Positions 1-11,842 are shown, numbered from the stretch's first letter. The stretch is DNA of 64,000 bases from Xestospongia bergquistia (GCA_963965975.1 OZ014414.1:7474730-7538729); one strand, 5' to 3'. The notes: a model not told the origin generated them from the letters alone. Made by a program: numbers and translations.

Positions 1-252
1 AACATTCTAAATGAAAAAGAGAAAATAACAGTAGAGCAAGCATTAAGAGCTGTGACATATGATGCAGCATGGCAATGTCATGCCGATCAGTGGGTTGGAT
101 CTTTAGAGGTAGGTAAAATGGCTGACTATGTGATACTAGAAGAAGATCCGATCACTAGAAAAGATCCAGTGGGTATGCGTGATATACCTGTATTAGAAAC
201 CTGGCTTGGAGGCATCAGGGTGTATAAAAAAGAGGTTATACTTCCCTATTAA
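1..252 (+). CDS. YtcJ-like amidohydrolase, 3' end of an upstream tandem copy
   Basis: The first base is already inside an open frame that runs to the TAA at 250-252, so only the last 83 residues of the protein are in the window. They align almost residue for residue with the end of the complete gene at 4536-6341, including the MADYVILEEDPI segment typical of the C-terminal strand of amidohydrolase family 3 enzymes (metal-dependent hydrolases related to YtcJ). The two copies diverge at the extreme C-terminus and lose similarity in the 3' flank. With the downstream copy it forms a head-to-tail tandem pair. No catalytic residue lies in this fragment, so activity cannot be judged. Confidence 0.85.
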   Translation, partial: NILNEKEKITVEQALRAVTYDAAWQCHADQWVGSLEVGKMADYVILEEDPITRKDPVGMRDIPVLETWLGGIRVYKKEVILPY

Positions 253-1087
253 CAGTGACTTTTTGTTACATATTTTTAGATAGTTCTTACTAACTTAAAG
301 TTAGTTCATTGTTTTGTATTTTGATGATAATTGGGTGAAACGTTTTGTTATTTAATTAAAAAACATTTTTTCTACTCGTTATTGCATTGGCTTTAACATT
401 TGTCAGCAATAAGCAAACAATATCTTTTGTAAAAGGATGTGTTATATGTAGTGTATGTTGAGGTTTTTTACATATATATTGGAATTAATCTAGTAAAATG
501 ATATCATGATGATATCATTATGATATCGTCTATAAATGTGCAAACATAACTGTACAAAAATGTTCATTCATTACTGATGTCAGTAAGAGAATATGTACTA
601 TGCAACTCAGGATGAGCTCCATTATACCATGGAGAAATGATATTACTTCTCTAGAAGGATCTCTCCTAAGAGACCTATGTTATCATTTTCAATTTCATTT
701 ATGAGCATATGTATGTATAACCACCAAAATTATAACCTGGTTACATCATAAATACAATAAAAGATCCTTATAATTATCGCCTCACTAGATTTCATAATAA
801 TGAAATTAATCTCTCGACAAATATCTATAACAGAATTTGGACTATGCATGCAAAACCTCTCTATTAAAGAGACCTTCAAGAATATGATAAGCATTAATGG
901 ACAAAAAGCCTTCATTTTACAACATTTTGGTTGAAAATTTTTAGAAGATTCAAATGTTAATGACAATCTAAATTTTGTTGTATTACTACTGACATTTATT
1001 CAAATGAAGTAGAAATTATTTGGATTTTGTTTATTTTACTTGGGATGGATAAACCATGAGAAAGGATGACTGTATGTTTGTACTTAG
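253..1087. other. AT-rich intergenic stretch, no gene recognised
   Basis: Non-coding sequence between the amidohydrolase tail and the LRR remnant. Open frames are short and of low complexity. A small run of ATGATATCAT-like direct and inverted repeats lies near 498-530. No promoter, RNA gene or transposon end was recognised. Confidence 0.4.
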
Positions 1088-2282
1088 AGTCTGTAGTACC
1101 AGAAGATGTGTTGAAAGAAGATGATAATAAGGAAGAAGAGTTGGACAAAGGTATGTAATTATGTTAGAGTCGTTCTCAGATTTGACAAATGTAACATAAT
1201 TTGTAATTGAAACTATTGTAATGTTTTGTTTTTAAAGTTTTAAACAAGTCTACTAGTAACAAGTCTTGAGTGCTAATAGTTGTGATATTTTTTGAACTAA
1301 GGGATGATAATATAATTTATTCATTTTGTTATATGTACCAGTCACTGTGTGCTGTTAAATTTCATTTAGTTGGCTTAAAGTCTTACATGGATCAACATGC
1401 ATATGTTTAGACAGCTTGAAAATGGATATCCATAATCAAGCATTCTCATCATTTACAATATAGCATCATGTTTTTTTGAAATATGAATAATATAATTTGT
1501 GTATTACTTATTTTTTTATGTTTGTCTTACCAGAAGATGCTGGAAGGGTTAAATGGAGAGTTTACAACAATAGTGTTCATCTCACTTCACCGAGAATTGA
1601 GCAATGTCAAGATGTTATGAGCAGATTAATAATAGAGCAATGCACAGGAAAGGAATGGAGTCTTTGTCTTTGGTTATCATCTTGTACAGTGAGGGAATTG
1701 GAAATCTTAAACACTCCATTGACATCAAGTGTGTATTAACATTGTCAGAAGTACTAACAACTAATAAAACATTGAAGATACTCATGGCTTCGTTCCTCCC
1801 CTTTCAATGATGGTATCAAACCAGTCAGTGACGCTCTTTATACAAATGCTACCATTGAAGTGTTAGAATTGTATAATACTACTCTCACAGATGAAGATAC
1901 TCTTCATTTATCTAATAAGCTAACTGTTAATAAGACTCTGAAAGTACTACGTCTCTCAAATATCACTGATAATGGTGTCCAACATATCTGTGAAGGACTC
2001 ACTAAAAACCATTCACTGACTACGTTAAACATTGGAGATAATCATCAAATCAATTCTGTTAGTACTAGTACAATAGCAGAACTAATACATACAACAACAT
2101 CACTAACAGAACTGTATCTTGACAATACTTCACTGAATGATGATGATATCCAGATAATCTGTACAACTCTGACAAGCAATACTACAATACAGATATTATA
2201 TATACTTATCAAAAAACATGAAGAATATTGTAAAAAATTAGAGGGTTATCATGTTTTTAAAAAGAGAAGTGTGTTTGTGTAA
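1088..2282 (+). pseudogene. NLR/LRR-type leucine-rich repeat gene remnant
   Basis: The best part is 1800-2282, an uninterrupted frame of about 160 residues with ribonuclease-inhibitor/NLR-type leucine-rich repeats of about 28 residues (core patterns such as NKTLKVLRLSNITDNG and TSLTELYLDNTSLNDDD). Upstream, 1533-1740 continues the same protein in the same frame, but the repeat at 1741-1795 reads only in another frame, so at least two frameshifts separate the pieces. A small acidic exon-like segment with a GTATGT donor ends at 1150, and a TTACCAG acceptor lies at about 1526-1532. In animals such repeats form the sensor end of NOD-like innate immune receptors. No NACHT, CARD or Death domain is visible here. 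I infer a decayed 3' portion of an NLR-like gene. A working gene with unusual splicing is less likely. Confidence 0.65.
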
Positions 2283-3433
2283 TAATAAGCACAATTTGCT
2301 TTTTATTGAGTGAATTAATTTCTACTTTATTCTCCGGTTGATTTTATGATAATACTGTGGTATAATAAGTATGATCATTTTGCACCTGATAATACTTGTG
2401 ATATGTTATAATTTTTATAATTTATAATTAACGCAGGGACAAATTTTCAGTATTGCCTAATTGAATGAGGAAGACAAAATAGTATTCTTACTATCACATT
2501 GATTTCACAGGGATCCTGCTTGTTTAAATTGATTAATATGATTTCTTCTGTTTGAGCAGATCACTCATTCTCAGATTAGTGCTCTACATATATAGGATGT
2601 CACTACATCCACACATATATTTATGTGAGATGTTATAAATCAAGTGCTCGTACATGTACAAACAATATATTGTGGGTCTGCAACATGTATATACGCACAA
2701 GCTGTAAATATTGATAATTAATACATATTATGAAGTTGCAATCAGTTTTGAAATCTATTGCTCCATGAAAGCAAATACCTTTTAATGATTTATTACCTTT
2801 TATTTAGTACATTTCTTCATCATGTGTGTTTAAATGGAATGGATCATCTCTTTGTTCTTTCAGATGCATGGATGATACACGTAACACAATGTATATATAT
2901 ATATGTACATTTCCAGAACCATTACTATCATTACTTTAGAAATATCAACTATCAAACTATGAACTATCCATCAGGCATGAAGCCAAGCACTCAAGAACCT
3001 TAGTATTAAGCTACTTCTTAACCAGCATATAAATAACATTTTTTTATATTGGTTAATCCAAAGACATTAATACATAATTACAAAGTGCATCAAATTCATA
3101 AATACATGTACAAAGAAATCATATCAATGTTTGAAAGTGCTTGGAAACTGCTTTGAAAGTATTGCAAAGTTTTTGAGTGCAAACACAAAACACTTTTTAT
3201 GGTCAAGTCCTTCAAGCACTTAACACCAGAAGTGAAGATTCTCTTTTGGAACGTGCTGATGAGTCAAATTTTGATGAGCAGAAAGCATGTGAAACTCTTG
3301 GGAGAGAGCAATTTAACTTTCTCATATTATACTCTCCAATTAATAGTATTAATATATATTGCATATATAAATACATTTTACGCATTATCATTGTGGATTA
3401 AAATATCTATGTATATTATGTTTGTCTAATTGT
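2283..3433. other. intergenic, no supported gene
   Basis: AT-rich sequence with scattered short open frames. A hydrophilic frame at about 3177-3330 might be a coding relic, but it matches no family I know and has no splice context. No promoter or transposon terminus was seen. Confidence 0.35.
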
Positions 3434-3648
3434 CTGTTTATTGGTGATACACTTAAGACATTGAGACTATTTCAGTACATTATTATATTATGTTTATTGG
3501 TGATACACTTAAGACATTGAGACTATTTCAGTACATTATTATATTATAATCATTACAATTATATATTATAATAAAGTGTGATTGAGACTATTTTAGTACA
3601 TTATTATATTATAATCATTACAATTATATATTATAATAAAGTGTGATA
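3434..3648. repeat. short tandem repeats (57-bp and ~68-bp periods)
   Basis: Two consecutive near-identical 57-bp units start at 3434 and 3491 (beginning TGTTTATTGGTGATACAC). They run into two units of about 68 bp that share the TTATATTATAATCATTAC core. The array runs directly into the palindrome at 3645-3704. Confidence 0.8.
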
Positions 3649-3704
3649 ATTGTATACCGAATAGTTCTATATATATATATAGAACTATTCGTTATACAAT
3701 TATC
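3645..3704. repeat. 60-bp palindrome (hairpin-forming)
   Basis: Two arms of about 30 nt, GATAATTGTATA... and ...TATACAATTATC, are reverse complements with one mismatched position, centred on an alternating TA core near 3675. It follows the tandem repeats and may be a transposon end or a replication-slippage product. No target-site duplication was identified. Confidence 0.8.
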
Positions 3705-4009
3705 ATAATGATAAAATATGACATCATGTACATCACTTTAACTGTGAACATCTCATCACTTACACATGTATATCGTAATCTATACATCTAGTAATCTTGT
3801 AATAATAAGTTGGACTTCACTCAATTGTAATTCCAATCCTCAATGAGAACATAAGACATGATGAGATCATTTAAACCACACCTATCAATCAGACTAAAAA
3901 TTACTTTTTGTAGGACTGACTATAAGACTAGTTTTTGGCTTCTTGAGTGGCTTTTGTAAGGTCTGACCTAATTAGAACGATATATATGTATGCATGCTTC
4001 CATCTAACA

Positions 4010-4345
4010 ACACTGCTTGATAAAGTATCTTTTGATGATTGAGAGAATAGCTTCTCTTTAACAAACATGTCTGTCATTTTAGGAAATATTCATTGATAAC
4101 TATACGCTTTCCTCTAACAATCGTGTCTGTAAGACTGCCACTTTAGGAAATATAAAGTATTATTTGATAACGATGTGCATAGCTTCCCTTTAGCAAGCAT
4201 GTTTGTCACTAGGAAATATAAAGTAACAGTAGTATACATGCTTCCCTCAAACAAGCATGTCTGTCACTCAAGGAAGTATAAAATAACCTTGATAACAGTA
4301 AGTGTACATGCTTCCTTCTAACAAACATGTCTGTCACTTTAGGAA
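4010..4345. repeat. degenerate 60-70 bp minisatellite upstream of the amidohydrolase
   Basis: About five imperfect tandem units share the order CTTCCYTCTAACAA, RCATGTCTGTCACT, TTAGGAAATATAAA, then TTGATAAC. The last unit ends less than 200 bp before the amidohydrolase coding frame, so the array lies in its likely promoter or 5' region. Whether it has a regulatory role is unknown. Confidence 0.7.
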
Positions 4346-4535
4346 ATATAATTTCTATTATGACAACTTGTGATCAGGTGCTTCTTTCCTTTGAACAAGC
4401 AATGTTAGGGTTACATTGTATGGTCATTTATGCAGAGGGTGTGACTTATCACAATAAGAATTATATAAATGACCTGACAAGGCCAAAGAAGCAACATATT
4501 CACGAGAGGAGTAAGTGAAACTCAGTGAAGGCTAC

Positions 4536-6341
4536 ATGCATTGCATCTGTCATAACCCGGTTTGGAAGTTTTTTGGAGACACTCTTTTTAGCGATGAAGC
4601 CATAATTAAACAGATTTCAGACTTAAAAAGAGATGCATCTGTTGATCCAGTCTCGGTGATGTACACTGGTGGGACCATACGTCCCATTATTGGTGGATCA
4701 ATAAGTAAGGTGGATGCCATAGGCTTCCATGGTGGTCAGGTGGTGGCTTCAGGCTCTAAAGCTGATGTCATGGCTCAAATGGATAACTTGGGTACAAGCT
4801 ACGCTACAATCGAGTTGTCTGATGGGTTAACTCTATTGCCTGGATTAATTGAGCCACATGTTCACATTGTACTTACAGCTATGATGATAGGGTGGCATGA
4901 TTTTGGCCCTTTTGATGGGCAGTATATGCGAGAATCATATGATCTTGAATGGCTCACAGGGGAGATTGAAAGTGTTAAAGATACGCTCAAACATCCAGGA
5001 GCTTGGATATTAGGTTGTAACGTAGACCCTTCATTGATGCCATTTATTGTTACACAGCACGAAGACGAACTTAATATATTGCAACGTTTCGACTGTGACA
5101 CCCTAGATAAAATCGAGAATGAAGTTCCCTTATTGATGATGAGTGCTTCTGGACATACAGCATATGTCAACACTCAAGCCTTGCAAAAAACATACGATTC
5201 TTCGGAACAGGTTCAGGCAGAATATCCAACATTTGATGATTACCGGACCCATGTGAATTCAGGTGGTGGACTACAGGAGATAAATGAGATCATGCCTGCT
5301 TTTTATGCTGCAAAATGGCAAATTTTATTTATGATGAATGGAATAATAAAATATTTCAATTCATTGTTTGATACAGCTAATCAACGTGGGGTTACACTGA
5401 TGTATGATGCTGCCATGTCTCCTCTTTTAAAGGGTGTTCTGCAATTCTACTTAGGTCTAAAAAAAGCCAGAGTAAGAATTGGTTATGCTCAGCTTTGTGA
5501 GTCATTGGAAGATGTTGAAAAATTGGATCCATATGTACCACCAACTGAATTTAAAAATGTCTACCATGGTAGTATCAAGTTGGTTTCAGATGGATCAAAT
5601 CAAGGATTAACCGGTTACCAAAATGAACCATATCGTTGTGAGCCTGCAGATAACGAAGGGCTTTTTAACTTCACCACTTCTGAATACTTTTACATGGTGA
5701 AAAAAATTGCAGACAAAGGGTGGCCAATGATGATTCATGCCAATGGTAACAAAGCAATTGATTTAGCTATCACAGCCTACAGAGAAGCTCTTGGTGGAAA
5801 CAGTGGGCAAACTAAAAGGCATCGTATTGAACATTGCTCTCTTCTAAATGAAGAAAACTTGGATAACATGCGTGATTTGGGGATTTCACCTAGCTTCTTG
5901 ATTGGTCATGTAGGATATTGGGGATATGTTTTTAAAACTGGTATATTTGAAGAAAAGGCTGAACAACTAGTCCTCTGTAAATCTGCACTTGACAGAGGTA
6001 TGCGAATTACACTTCACAGTGATAATTTTGTAACTCCTTTGGGGCCATTGCGTATGATGGAACAAGCCATTACAAGAATTGATTCAAAAGGTAATATTCT
6101 AAATGAAAAAGAGAAAATTACAGTAGAGCAAGCGTTAAGAGCTGTGACGTATGATGCAGCATGGCAATGTCATGCCGATCAGTGGGTTGGATCTTTAGAG
6201 GCAGGTAAAATGGCTGACTACGTGATACTAGAAGAAGATCCAATCACTAGAAAAGATCCAGTGGGTATGCGTGATATACCTGTATTGGAAACCTGGGTAG
6301 GAGGCATCAGGGTGTATAAAAAGGAAGTTACTCCTGTGTAA
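4536..6341 (+). CDS. YtcJ-like metal-dependent amidohydrolase (amidohydrolase family 3)
   Basis: Single uninterrupted frame; the first ATG at 4536 gives 601 residues (the frame is open from a GTG at 4515). Family hallmarks in order are an N-terminal beta-sandwich with GGQVVASG, the metal-binding HVH motif in LIEPHVHIV near residue 110, KLVSDGSNQGLTGY in the middle, MIHANGNKAID, RHRIEHCSLL, and TLHSDNFVTPLGP near the C-terminus. These match the HxH...H...H...D metal-site layout of the amidohydrolase superfamily. Such enzymes hydrolyse amide or related C-N bonds; the substrate is not predictable. No signal peptide is evident, so it is probably cytosolic. The gene lacks introns, unlike the secreted-protein genes nearby, and has a tandem partner at 1-252. 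Bacterial-style architecture makes ancient horizontal transfer possible. A GTAAGT at 4511 may be a donor for an alternative upstream exon, so the 5' end is uncertain. Confidence 0.88.
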   Translation: MHCICHNPVWKFFGDTLFSDEAIIKQISDLKRDASVDPVSVMYTGGTIRPIIGGSISKVDAIGFHGGQVVASGSKADVMAQMDNLGTSYATIELSDGLTLLPGLIEPHVHIVLTAMMIGWHDFGPFDGQYMRESYDLEWLTGEIESVKDTLKHPGAWILGCNVDPSLMPFIVTQHEDELNILQRFDCDTLDKIENEVPLLMMSASGHTAYVNTQALQKTYDSSEQVQAEYPTFDDYRTHVNSGGGLQEINEIMPAFYAAKWQILFMMNGIIKYFNSLFDTANQRGVTLMYDAAMSPLLKGVLQFYLGLKKARVRIGYAQLCESLEDVEKLDPYVPPTEFKNVYHGSIKLVSDGSNQGLTGYQNEPYRCEPADNEGLFNFTTSEYFYMVKKIADKGWPMMIHANGNKAIDLAITAYREALGGNSGQTKRHRIEHCSLLNEENLDNMRDLGISPSFLIGHVGYWGYVFKTGIFEEKAEQLVLCKSALDRGMRITLHSDNFVTPLGPLRMMEQAITRIDSKGNILNEKEKITVEQALRAVTYDAAWQCHADQWVGSLEAGKMADYVILEEDPITRKDPVGMRDIPVLETWVGGIRVYKKEVTPV

Positions 6342-7917
6342 TTAACAAAATCACATTTTGCTTATTTGTATAACAGTTTTTACTAACTTAAAAATTGTTT
6401 ATTGTATAATATTTTTATCTTGATGATGCTTGGATGAAATTTGTATTAGTAAACAACAAAAAGTTTACACAGCTACTTTATTACATTAATTGACTTGAAT
6501 GGCCAAGCTGACTTTATATAGAAAGCCTCCATTCAATAGTGCATGATTGTTCAATACCCATAACACCTGCAGGACTATTTCTCTTGCTCATATTTTACTA
6601 GAAATAGTTAATTAGATTAATTACATAATATATTTACAATTGTAATTGCAATTATATGAATTAGCTGCAATGCAATGGTTATATACTATGATCAGTTCCT
6701 GCTTTCAGTGATGTTAACGCATGATAGCTTTTACAGACATTTTACTATATAACAACATACATCAGAACTGTTTGCCAATTGACATCTTGATAATGAACAT
6801 CATGCGGCTCCACTGAACTCTAACCTGAGAAACTTACTACATGATTATTGGATAATATGTAACTACAGCTAAATTTTTTATTACATTTTCACAGCAGATA
6901 AGTAATGTTCCTAAAGTGTCAGTTATTTATGATAACTTAAAATATATTATATAGGAAGCTATCGAATATTTCAGTGTCCACTCATTATATCAATGTTATA
7001 CTGAAGTCAAATCTAAAGACTAGTACTAGCTATACTGTATATATGTTTTGTCATTGCAGACATAAATGGTTTCTTATTGGAGATTATAAATATGAGTTTA
7101 TATAATTATGAAGAGTTGTCAATAATAATACTTAGTAATCACTTTGTGAAAATCAATGGTATTTTTAACTCTGTGGCAATCAGTATAGCAAAGTTAAGGT
7201 TAAAAATAAACCCTCAATATTAGATTGGCTTTATCAAAGCAGGAAGCATTCTAATTAAGACGTCCATAAATATAGTTTTAATATTCCCTGAAGAGGTCGA
7301 TCACTGGATTACAAAAGTGTCACCGCAATATAAACCTTCAACTACCTCATCTAAAAGGTATTGAAACATCTAAAAGCGCATTTAAATGAAAATAACTTGT
7401 ATATTGGTCCTGCTACTAGTGGGCTTATCAGTTTTACACGCATCTTGTTACTATGATCATATTAGTGTCTCAACTATTCATTAATAGATCTTCCTTATTG
7501 TATTGTACATTTTATTGCCTTACATGTCAATACAGCTACAACCAATGAATAACTTGGATAAAATTGACATTTTGTGTACTAGAATCGGTTATTCAATTTT
7601 TAAAATTTTTAGTAAGAACCTTGTATAATTATTAGTGAAATATATGTTTTTATACTTTTCATTTTTTCACATAAAAGCTATCTGAATTGTTTAAAAATAA
7701 TAGTACAAAGTTATATACCACGAAGTTGATACATTTAATTGTTTAGCAATTACTATAAGCTTTCAAAATGAAAGCACTATATATATAACTTGGAATAGAA
7801 ATCTTTAATCTTTACTATCAAATTTCTATATCAACATTACCCAGTATATAACCAACACACAGAGTAAATGCTGCTGTTTCATCTTTTTGGACGTACTTCA
7901 TGATCAGATTAGTACTA
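6342..7917. other. intergenic; includes a duplicated 150-bp segment
   Basis: No gene is supported. About 7440-7580 (starting near ATTAGTGTCTCAACTATTC) recurs at about 19965-20095, so the left edge of the duplicated block extends this far. The rest looks unique and AT-rich. Confidence 0.45.
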
Positions 7918-7990
7918 TATTATTATTATTATTGTTGTTGTTGTTGTTGTTGCTATTGTTATTATTATTATGATTATGATTATTACTATA
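7918..7990. repeat. ATT/TTG trinucleotide microsatellite
   Basis: Runs of TTA, TTG and TGA triplets. A similar tract lies at 15911-15990 at the same place in the paralogous block. Confidence 0.9.
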
Positions 7991-8004
7991 TTGCATATCC
8001 TAAA

Positions 8005-9890
8005 GTATTGGTATTAATTATTAAAAAATCTCACTCATACTGAGAGTGACAAGGGTCAATAAAAACACATCCTTTTTGTTTATCTTGTATAATTGTATGA
8101 ACATTGTAATTATACTACATGACAAAAAGTCATACTATTAACCTTTGATTGTGCTGAAAATTTAGTTTAAATAAATCTTAAAATGAGCTTCAAGATTTTG
8201 GTCTTAATTGTTTTGCTGGCAAACTATCCCACAAGATGATGGAATAATATAAAAGATGGTCATACACATGTGATCAGACATAACATGTTGAGAAAACTGC
8301 TTAGTTCATATTGTATGCATGATAGGCAATGAAAATACATTACATTGATTAATTATTATATATTATATTGAAAATTTAGTTTATGTAAATCTTAAACTTT
8401 TTTTAAAAGTACCCCACAAGATAATGGAATAATACAAAGGGTGTTCATACACATGTGATCAGACATGAGAGGTTGTATATGCATGAGAAAACCGCTTAGC
8501 TTATTTAACATGTCAGACAATGAAAGCAAATGAATTTAATGATCTTCATACAGTGATCATGCTGGGCACATAGCACTAAACTATATCCAATTGTAGCAAA
8601 TTAATAAAAAAGTATTCAATAGCAATCTTTTGACTTACATACACATACACCAACTATTTCCTTCAAGACATTGTGTCATAAATTACAACCTCTGAAATAT
8701 GGATGTCAGGACATCCTGATAAACTTTAAATAAACCTATCCCTTCAGGTGTCAGTATAGAATTTGAAGGATGGGAGTATGCTAATTATTGTGTTGAAAAT
8801 TTAGTTTAAATAAATCTTAAAATGAGCTTCAACATTTTTGCCTTAATTTGTTTTGTTGGCAAATTGCCCCACAAGATGATGGAATGAATAATGTGAAAGA
8901 TGGTCATGCACATGTGATAAGACATAACAGGTTGTATATGTATGAGAAACCTGCTTCGTTTATTTAACATGTCAGACAATGAAAGTAAATGAATCTTTAC
9001 ACAGTGATCATGCTGGACACATAGCACTAAACTATATCCAATTGTAGCAAATTAAAAAAAAAATATTCAATGGCAATCTTTTGACTTACATACATACATA
9101 GCAACTGTTTCCTTCAAGACATTGTGTCATAATTACAACCGCTGAAATATGGATGTCAGCACATCCTGATAAACTTTAAATGAACCTATCCCTTTAGGTG
9201 TCAGTATAGAATTTGAAGGATGGGAGTATGCTAATTATTGTGTTGACAATTCAGTTTAAATAAATCTTAAAATGAGCTTCAAGATTTTGGTCTTAATTGT
9301 TTTGTTGTCAAATTACCTACAAGACGATGGAATAATATAAAAGATGGTCATCCATATGTAATCAGACATAACATGTTGTATGAGAAAACTGCTTAGTTCA
9401 AGATACATGATAGGCAATGGTATATAAATAGATTACATTGATTAATTGTTATTATCTTGAAAAGTTAGTCTAAGTGAATCTTAATATTTTAAAAGATTTT
9501 GTCTTAACGTTTTGCTAACAAATACCCCACAATATGATGAAATAATACAAAAGTAATGGTTATACATATGTAATCAAATGTAACATGTTCTATAAGAAAA
9601 CTGTTTAATTGATATTGCTTGATAAACCATAAAAATACATAAATTAAACATCTTCATAAAGTGACCATGTTTGACTACATCATACCTCTGGACTATCTCA
9701 AATCATAGCAACTTTTATGACCATTTTTTGACTTGCATAATTATGCATTACAACTATTTTCTTTAAGAGTTTATCTCATAATTTGCAAATTTGAAATAAG
9801 GATGTCAGCACATCTTGATAAAATTAAAATGAACCTATCCCTTCAGGTGTCAGTAGACCTTGAAAGAAGGAAGTGTATTGATTAGGTAAG
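8005..9890. repeat. ~430-bp tandem repeat array, copy 1 (upstream of secreted gene 1)
   Basis: Degenerate tandem units begin near TTGAAAATTTAGTTTAAATAA (about 8155, 8365, 8793, 9240, 9455) and end with a motif like CCTATCCCTTCAGGTGTCAG. Some units are truncated to about 210 bp. The same array precedes the other two copies of the secreted gene (16020-17645; 23631-24184 plus 29238-29745), so it duplicated with the gene. Several units contain a short frame starting MSFKILVLIVLL or similar, but its continuation is not conserved. Confidence 0.85.
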
Positions 9891-10420
9891 CACATCCACA
9901 GGATGTTTTTAAAGTATACATGTACTTCTGTGGTTATTTGTGATTTTAATCTTTTTTTTAATGAATGTATCTTAATTAGCACCAATTCATAATAATAATA
10001 TTAAAGAACATGATTGAAAAATGTGTCCTATAACTACACACACTGGATAGAAAATATTTGAAGATCTCTGTTAAAAAAGATATAATTGGGCTACTTATAC
10101 CCAGTTTTATCAACATGATAGAAACTGTTGCTAAAAGGAATTCTACATCAATATTCCCTTTTTACATGATTTTTATTTAAAATAGTTTAAGAATAACAAA
10201 ATGGCTGTATGTTGCTCTTCTCTATTGATGCATTGCTAATTAAAACAAAATTCTGTTGGTGAATATACTCAGATACTTAATATTATCTCTTCTTTCAAAT
10301 TAAACAATCACTTAAATGTATAGGTTCATTTATAACTAAAATAATCCTGTAATCCCCTACCTTCAAATTCTACTGTCATCTAAAGCAATAGACTTAAATT
10401 TATCAGGATATGGTGGTATC

Positions 10421-10422
<2 letters not shown>

Positions 10423-10482
<60 letters not shown>
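10423..10482. repeat. (TA)n microsatellite
   Basis: Pure TA run about 260-320 bp upstream of the secreted gene. Equivalent tracts precede copies 2 and 3 (about 18150 and 30210). Confidence 0.95.
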
Positions 10483-10483
<1 letters not shown>

Positions 10484-10648
10484 TTCAGAGTTACAGATAT
10501 GCAATACTTTTAATATACCAAACGTTTTAAAATGTACCAATTTAAACACAAATAAATATATGTTTTCTTTTCTAAATAAATTATTTTAGGTAAGTAATAG
10601 AGCTAGTTTTTAAGGAAGTATAAAGCACAATCTCAAGAAGCCAAAGAC

Positions 10649-10656
10649 TATAAAAA
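10649..10656 (+). promoter_or_regulatory. TATA box of secreted gene 1
   Basis: TATAAAAA lies 92 bp upstream of the ATG at 10741. It is retained at the matching place before copy 2 (18325) and copy 3 (30446), each 84-92 bp before the start codon. Confidence 0.65.
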
Positions 10657-10740
10657 TAGCCAATATAACAGCAGAATTTGTGAATTAGGCTTTGGTAAGC
10701 AGCCTTATATTTATCAGCAGATCAGCAGAACTTTAGAAAA

Positions 10741-11672
10741 ATGCATTCAGCTTATATCTCTTCAGTGATTTTTTTTACAATTGCTGGTTTTGTGCAAAGC
10801 ATTCCAAGTAATACAAGTTCTGTCTCAACTGGCAATGTGACATTCACTGAAGTGTTGTTGAACTCACAATACACAAATTTAAAGTCTCTATCAAGGCTTG
10901 AAAGTATGTTCATATTTTATACTTTGACTTTTTGATCTTTTCTATAGAACTTAATAGTAATTATCATAATCTATTTTTGTCAACATTATTTACTGGTGTG
11001 GCTCTGAAAGATGTCAATCACAACAAACATTTTAGCAACGTGATATACGATATGCTATTTATAGATTGGACAACTGGAGATCAAAAGGAATACAGATGGA
11101 ACCATAATCCTCCAGATTATCATCTACCACTAAAGGCGGTGATAGTTGTAGCTTATGGAACAGATGAAAATAAAAGATATGAGGTGTTTTGGAGTGACTA
11201 TGGAGGGGATCATGCAGAAGACTACTTAATGAAAGATAGAAATTACAATAAAGTTACAGGTATTGGTATAAACTTCACTCCATGTGCACAAAAATGCACA
11301 CCTAAGTTTATTCGTGATTCCCAAGATGGTGGTTGTCCCGAAATCTACGCAATCTGGCCTTATAAAATAAGTCCTAAAGGTATAAATATGGACCAAGTGA
11401 AGGCAATTTATAATCTTAACTATCATTGTGAAATTGACACTTGGTTTAGCTTTAACTCTTTTGTCAATGCGATCTGCGCTTTAAGAAAGAAAAACGATCC
11501 TCTTTGCAGTCATGTTAAAAAAGCTATCAAGTCAAAAGCTTTTAAACAAAGAAATTATTATGCTCAAAGCTTAATGGATACAATCAAATCAGAAGAAACA
11601 TTAAAAAGTAAAGAGAAAACCTTGCTGAATACAATGTCGAAATATATGAAGGAAAGTTATCCCAAAAATTGA
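10741..11672 (+). CDS. secreted protein of unknown family, copy 1 (two exons)
   Basis: Exon 1 is 10741-10903, a 44-nt GT..AG intron is 10904-10947, and exon 2 is 10948-11672, giving 295 residues. The N-terminus is a clear signal peptide (hydrophobic to about residue 20, cleavage near QSIPS). The mature part has an SNTSSVSTGNVTFTE stretch with possible N-glycosylation sites, then VALKDVNHNKHFSN, a DYHLPLKAVI strand, WSDYGGDHAEDY, and a Cys cluster FTPCAQKCTPKF followed by CPEIYAIWPY. The C-terminal third is basic and helical, rich in Lys, without a membrane anchor. I do not recognise the fold or function. The intact splice sites, TATA box and preserved frame in copies 1 and 3 argue for a working gene. 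Copies at 18409-19351 (broken) and 30537-31468 (intact) show recent family expansion. Confidence 0.8.
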
Positions 11673-11842
11673 TATTGATTAAGAAGCATCTTCTAACTTA
11701 ATCCTTTGAGATTCATAGCTAATTAAATAGCAAACAGAGTCATTTCCTTTTCTTATTTAGCATTGTAGAAGATTAGTTTGTTGAATTTAGTTATTAAAAT
11801 AGTTGTTTTAGTTGATAACAAATATTACAAAAAATCATTTAA

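Noticed and set aside
3177-3401. 74-residue frame as a gene
   Set aside because: No recognised domain or splice sites, two overlapping frames look equally plausible, and the C-terminal half is low-complexity.
4515-4535. Upstream GTG start for the amidohydrolase
   Set aside because: Eukaryotic context; the first ATG in frame is at 4536 and the extra 7 residues show no family similarity.
10423-10482. (TA)n tracts as origins or matrix attachment sites
   Set aside because: Simple microsatellites are common in AT-rich genomes; nothing else supports such a role.
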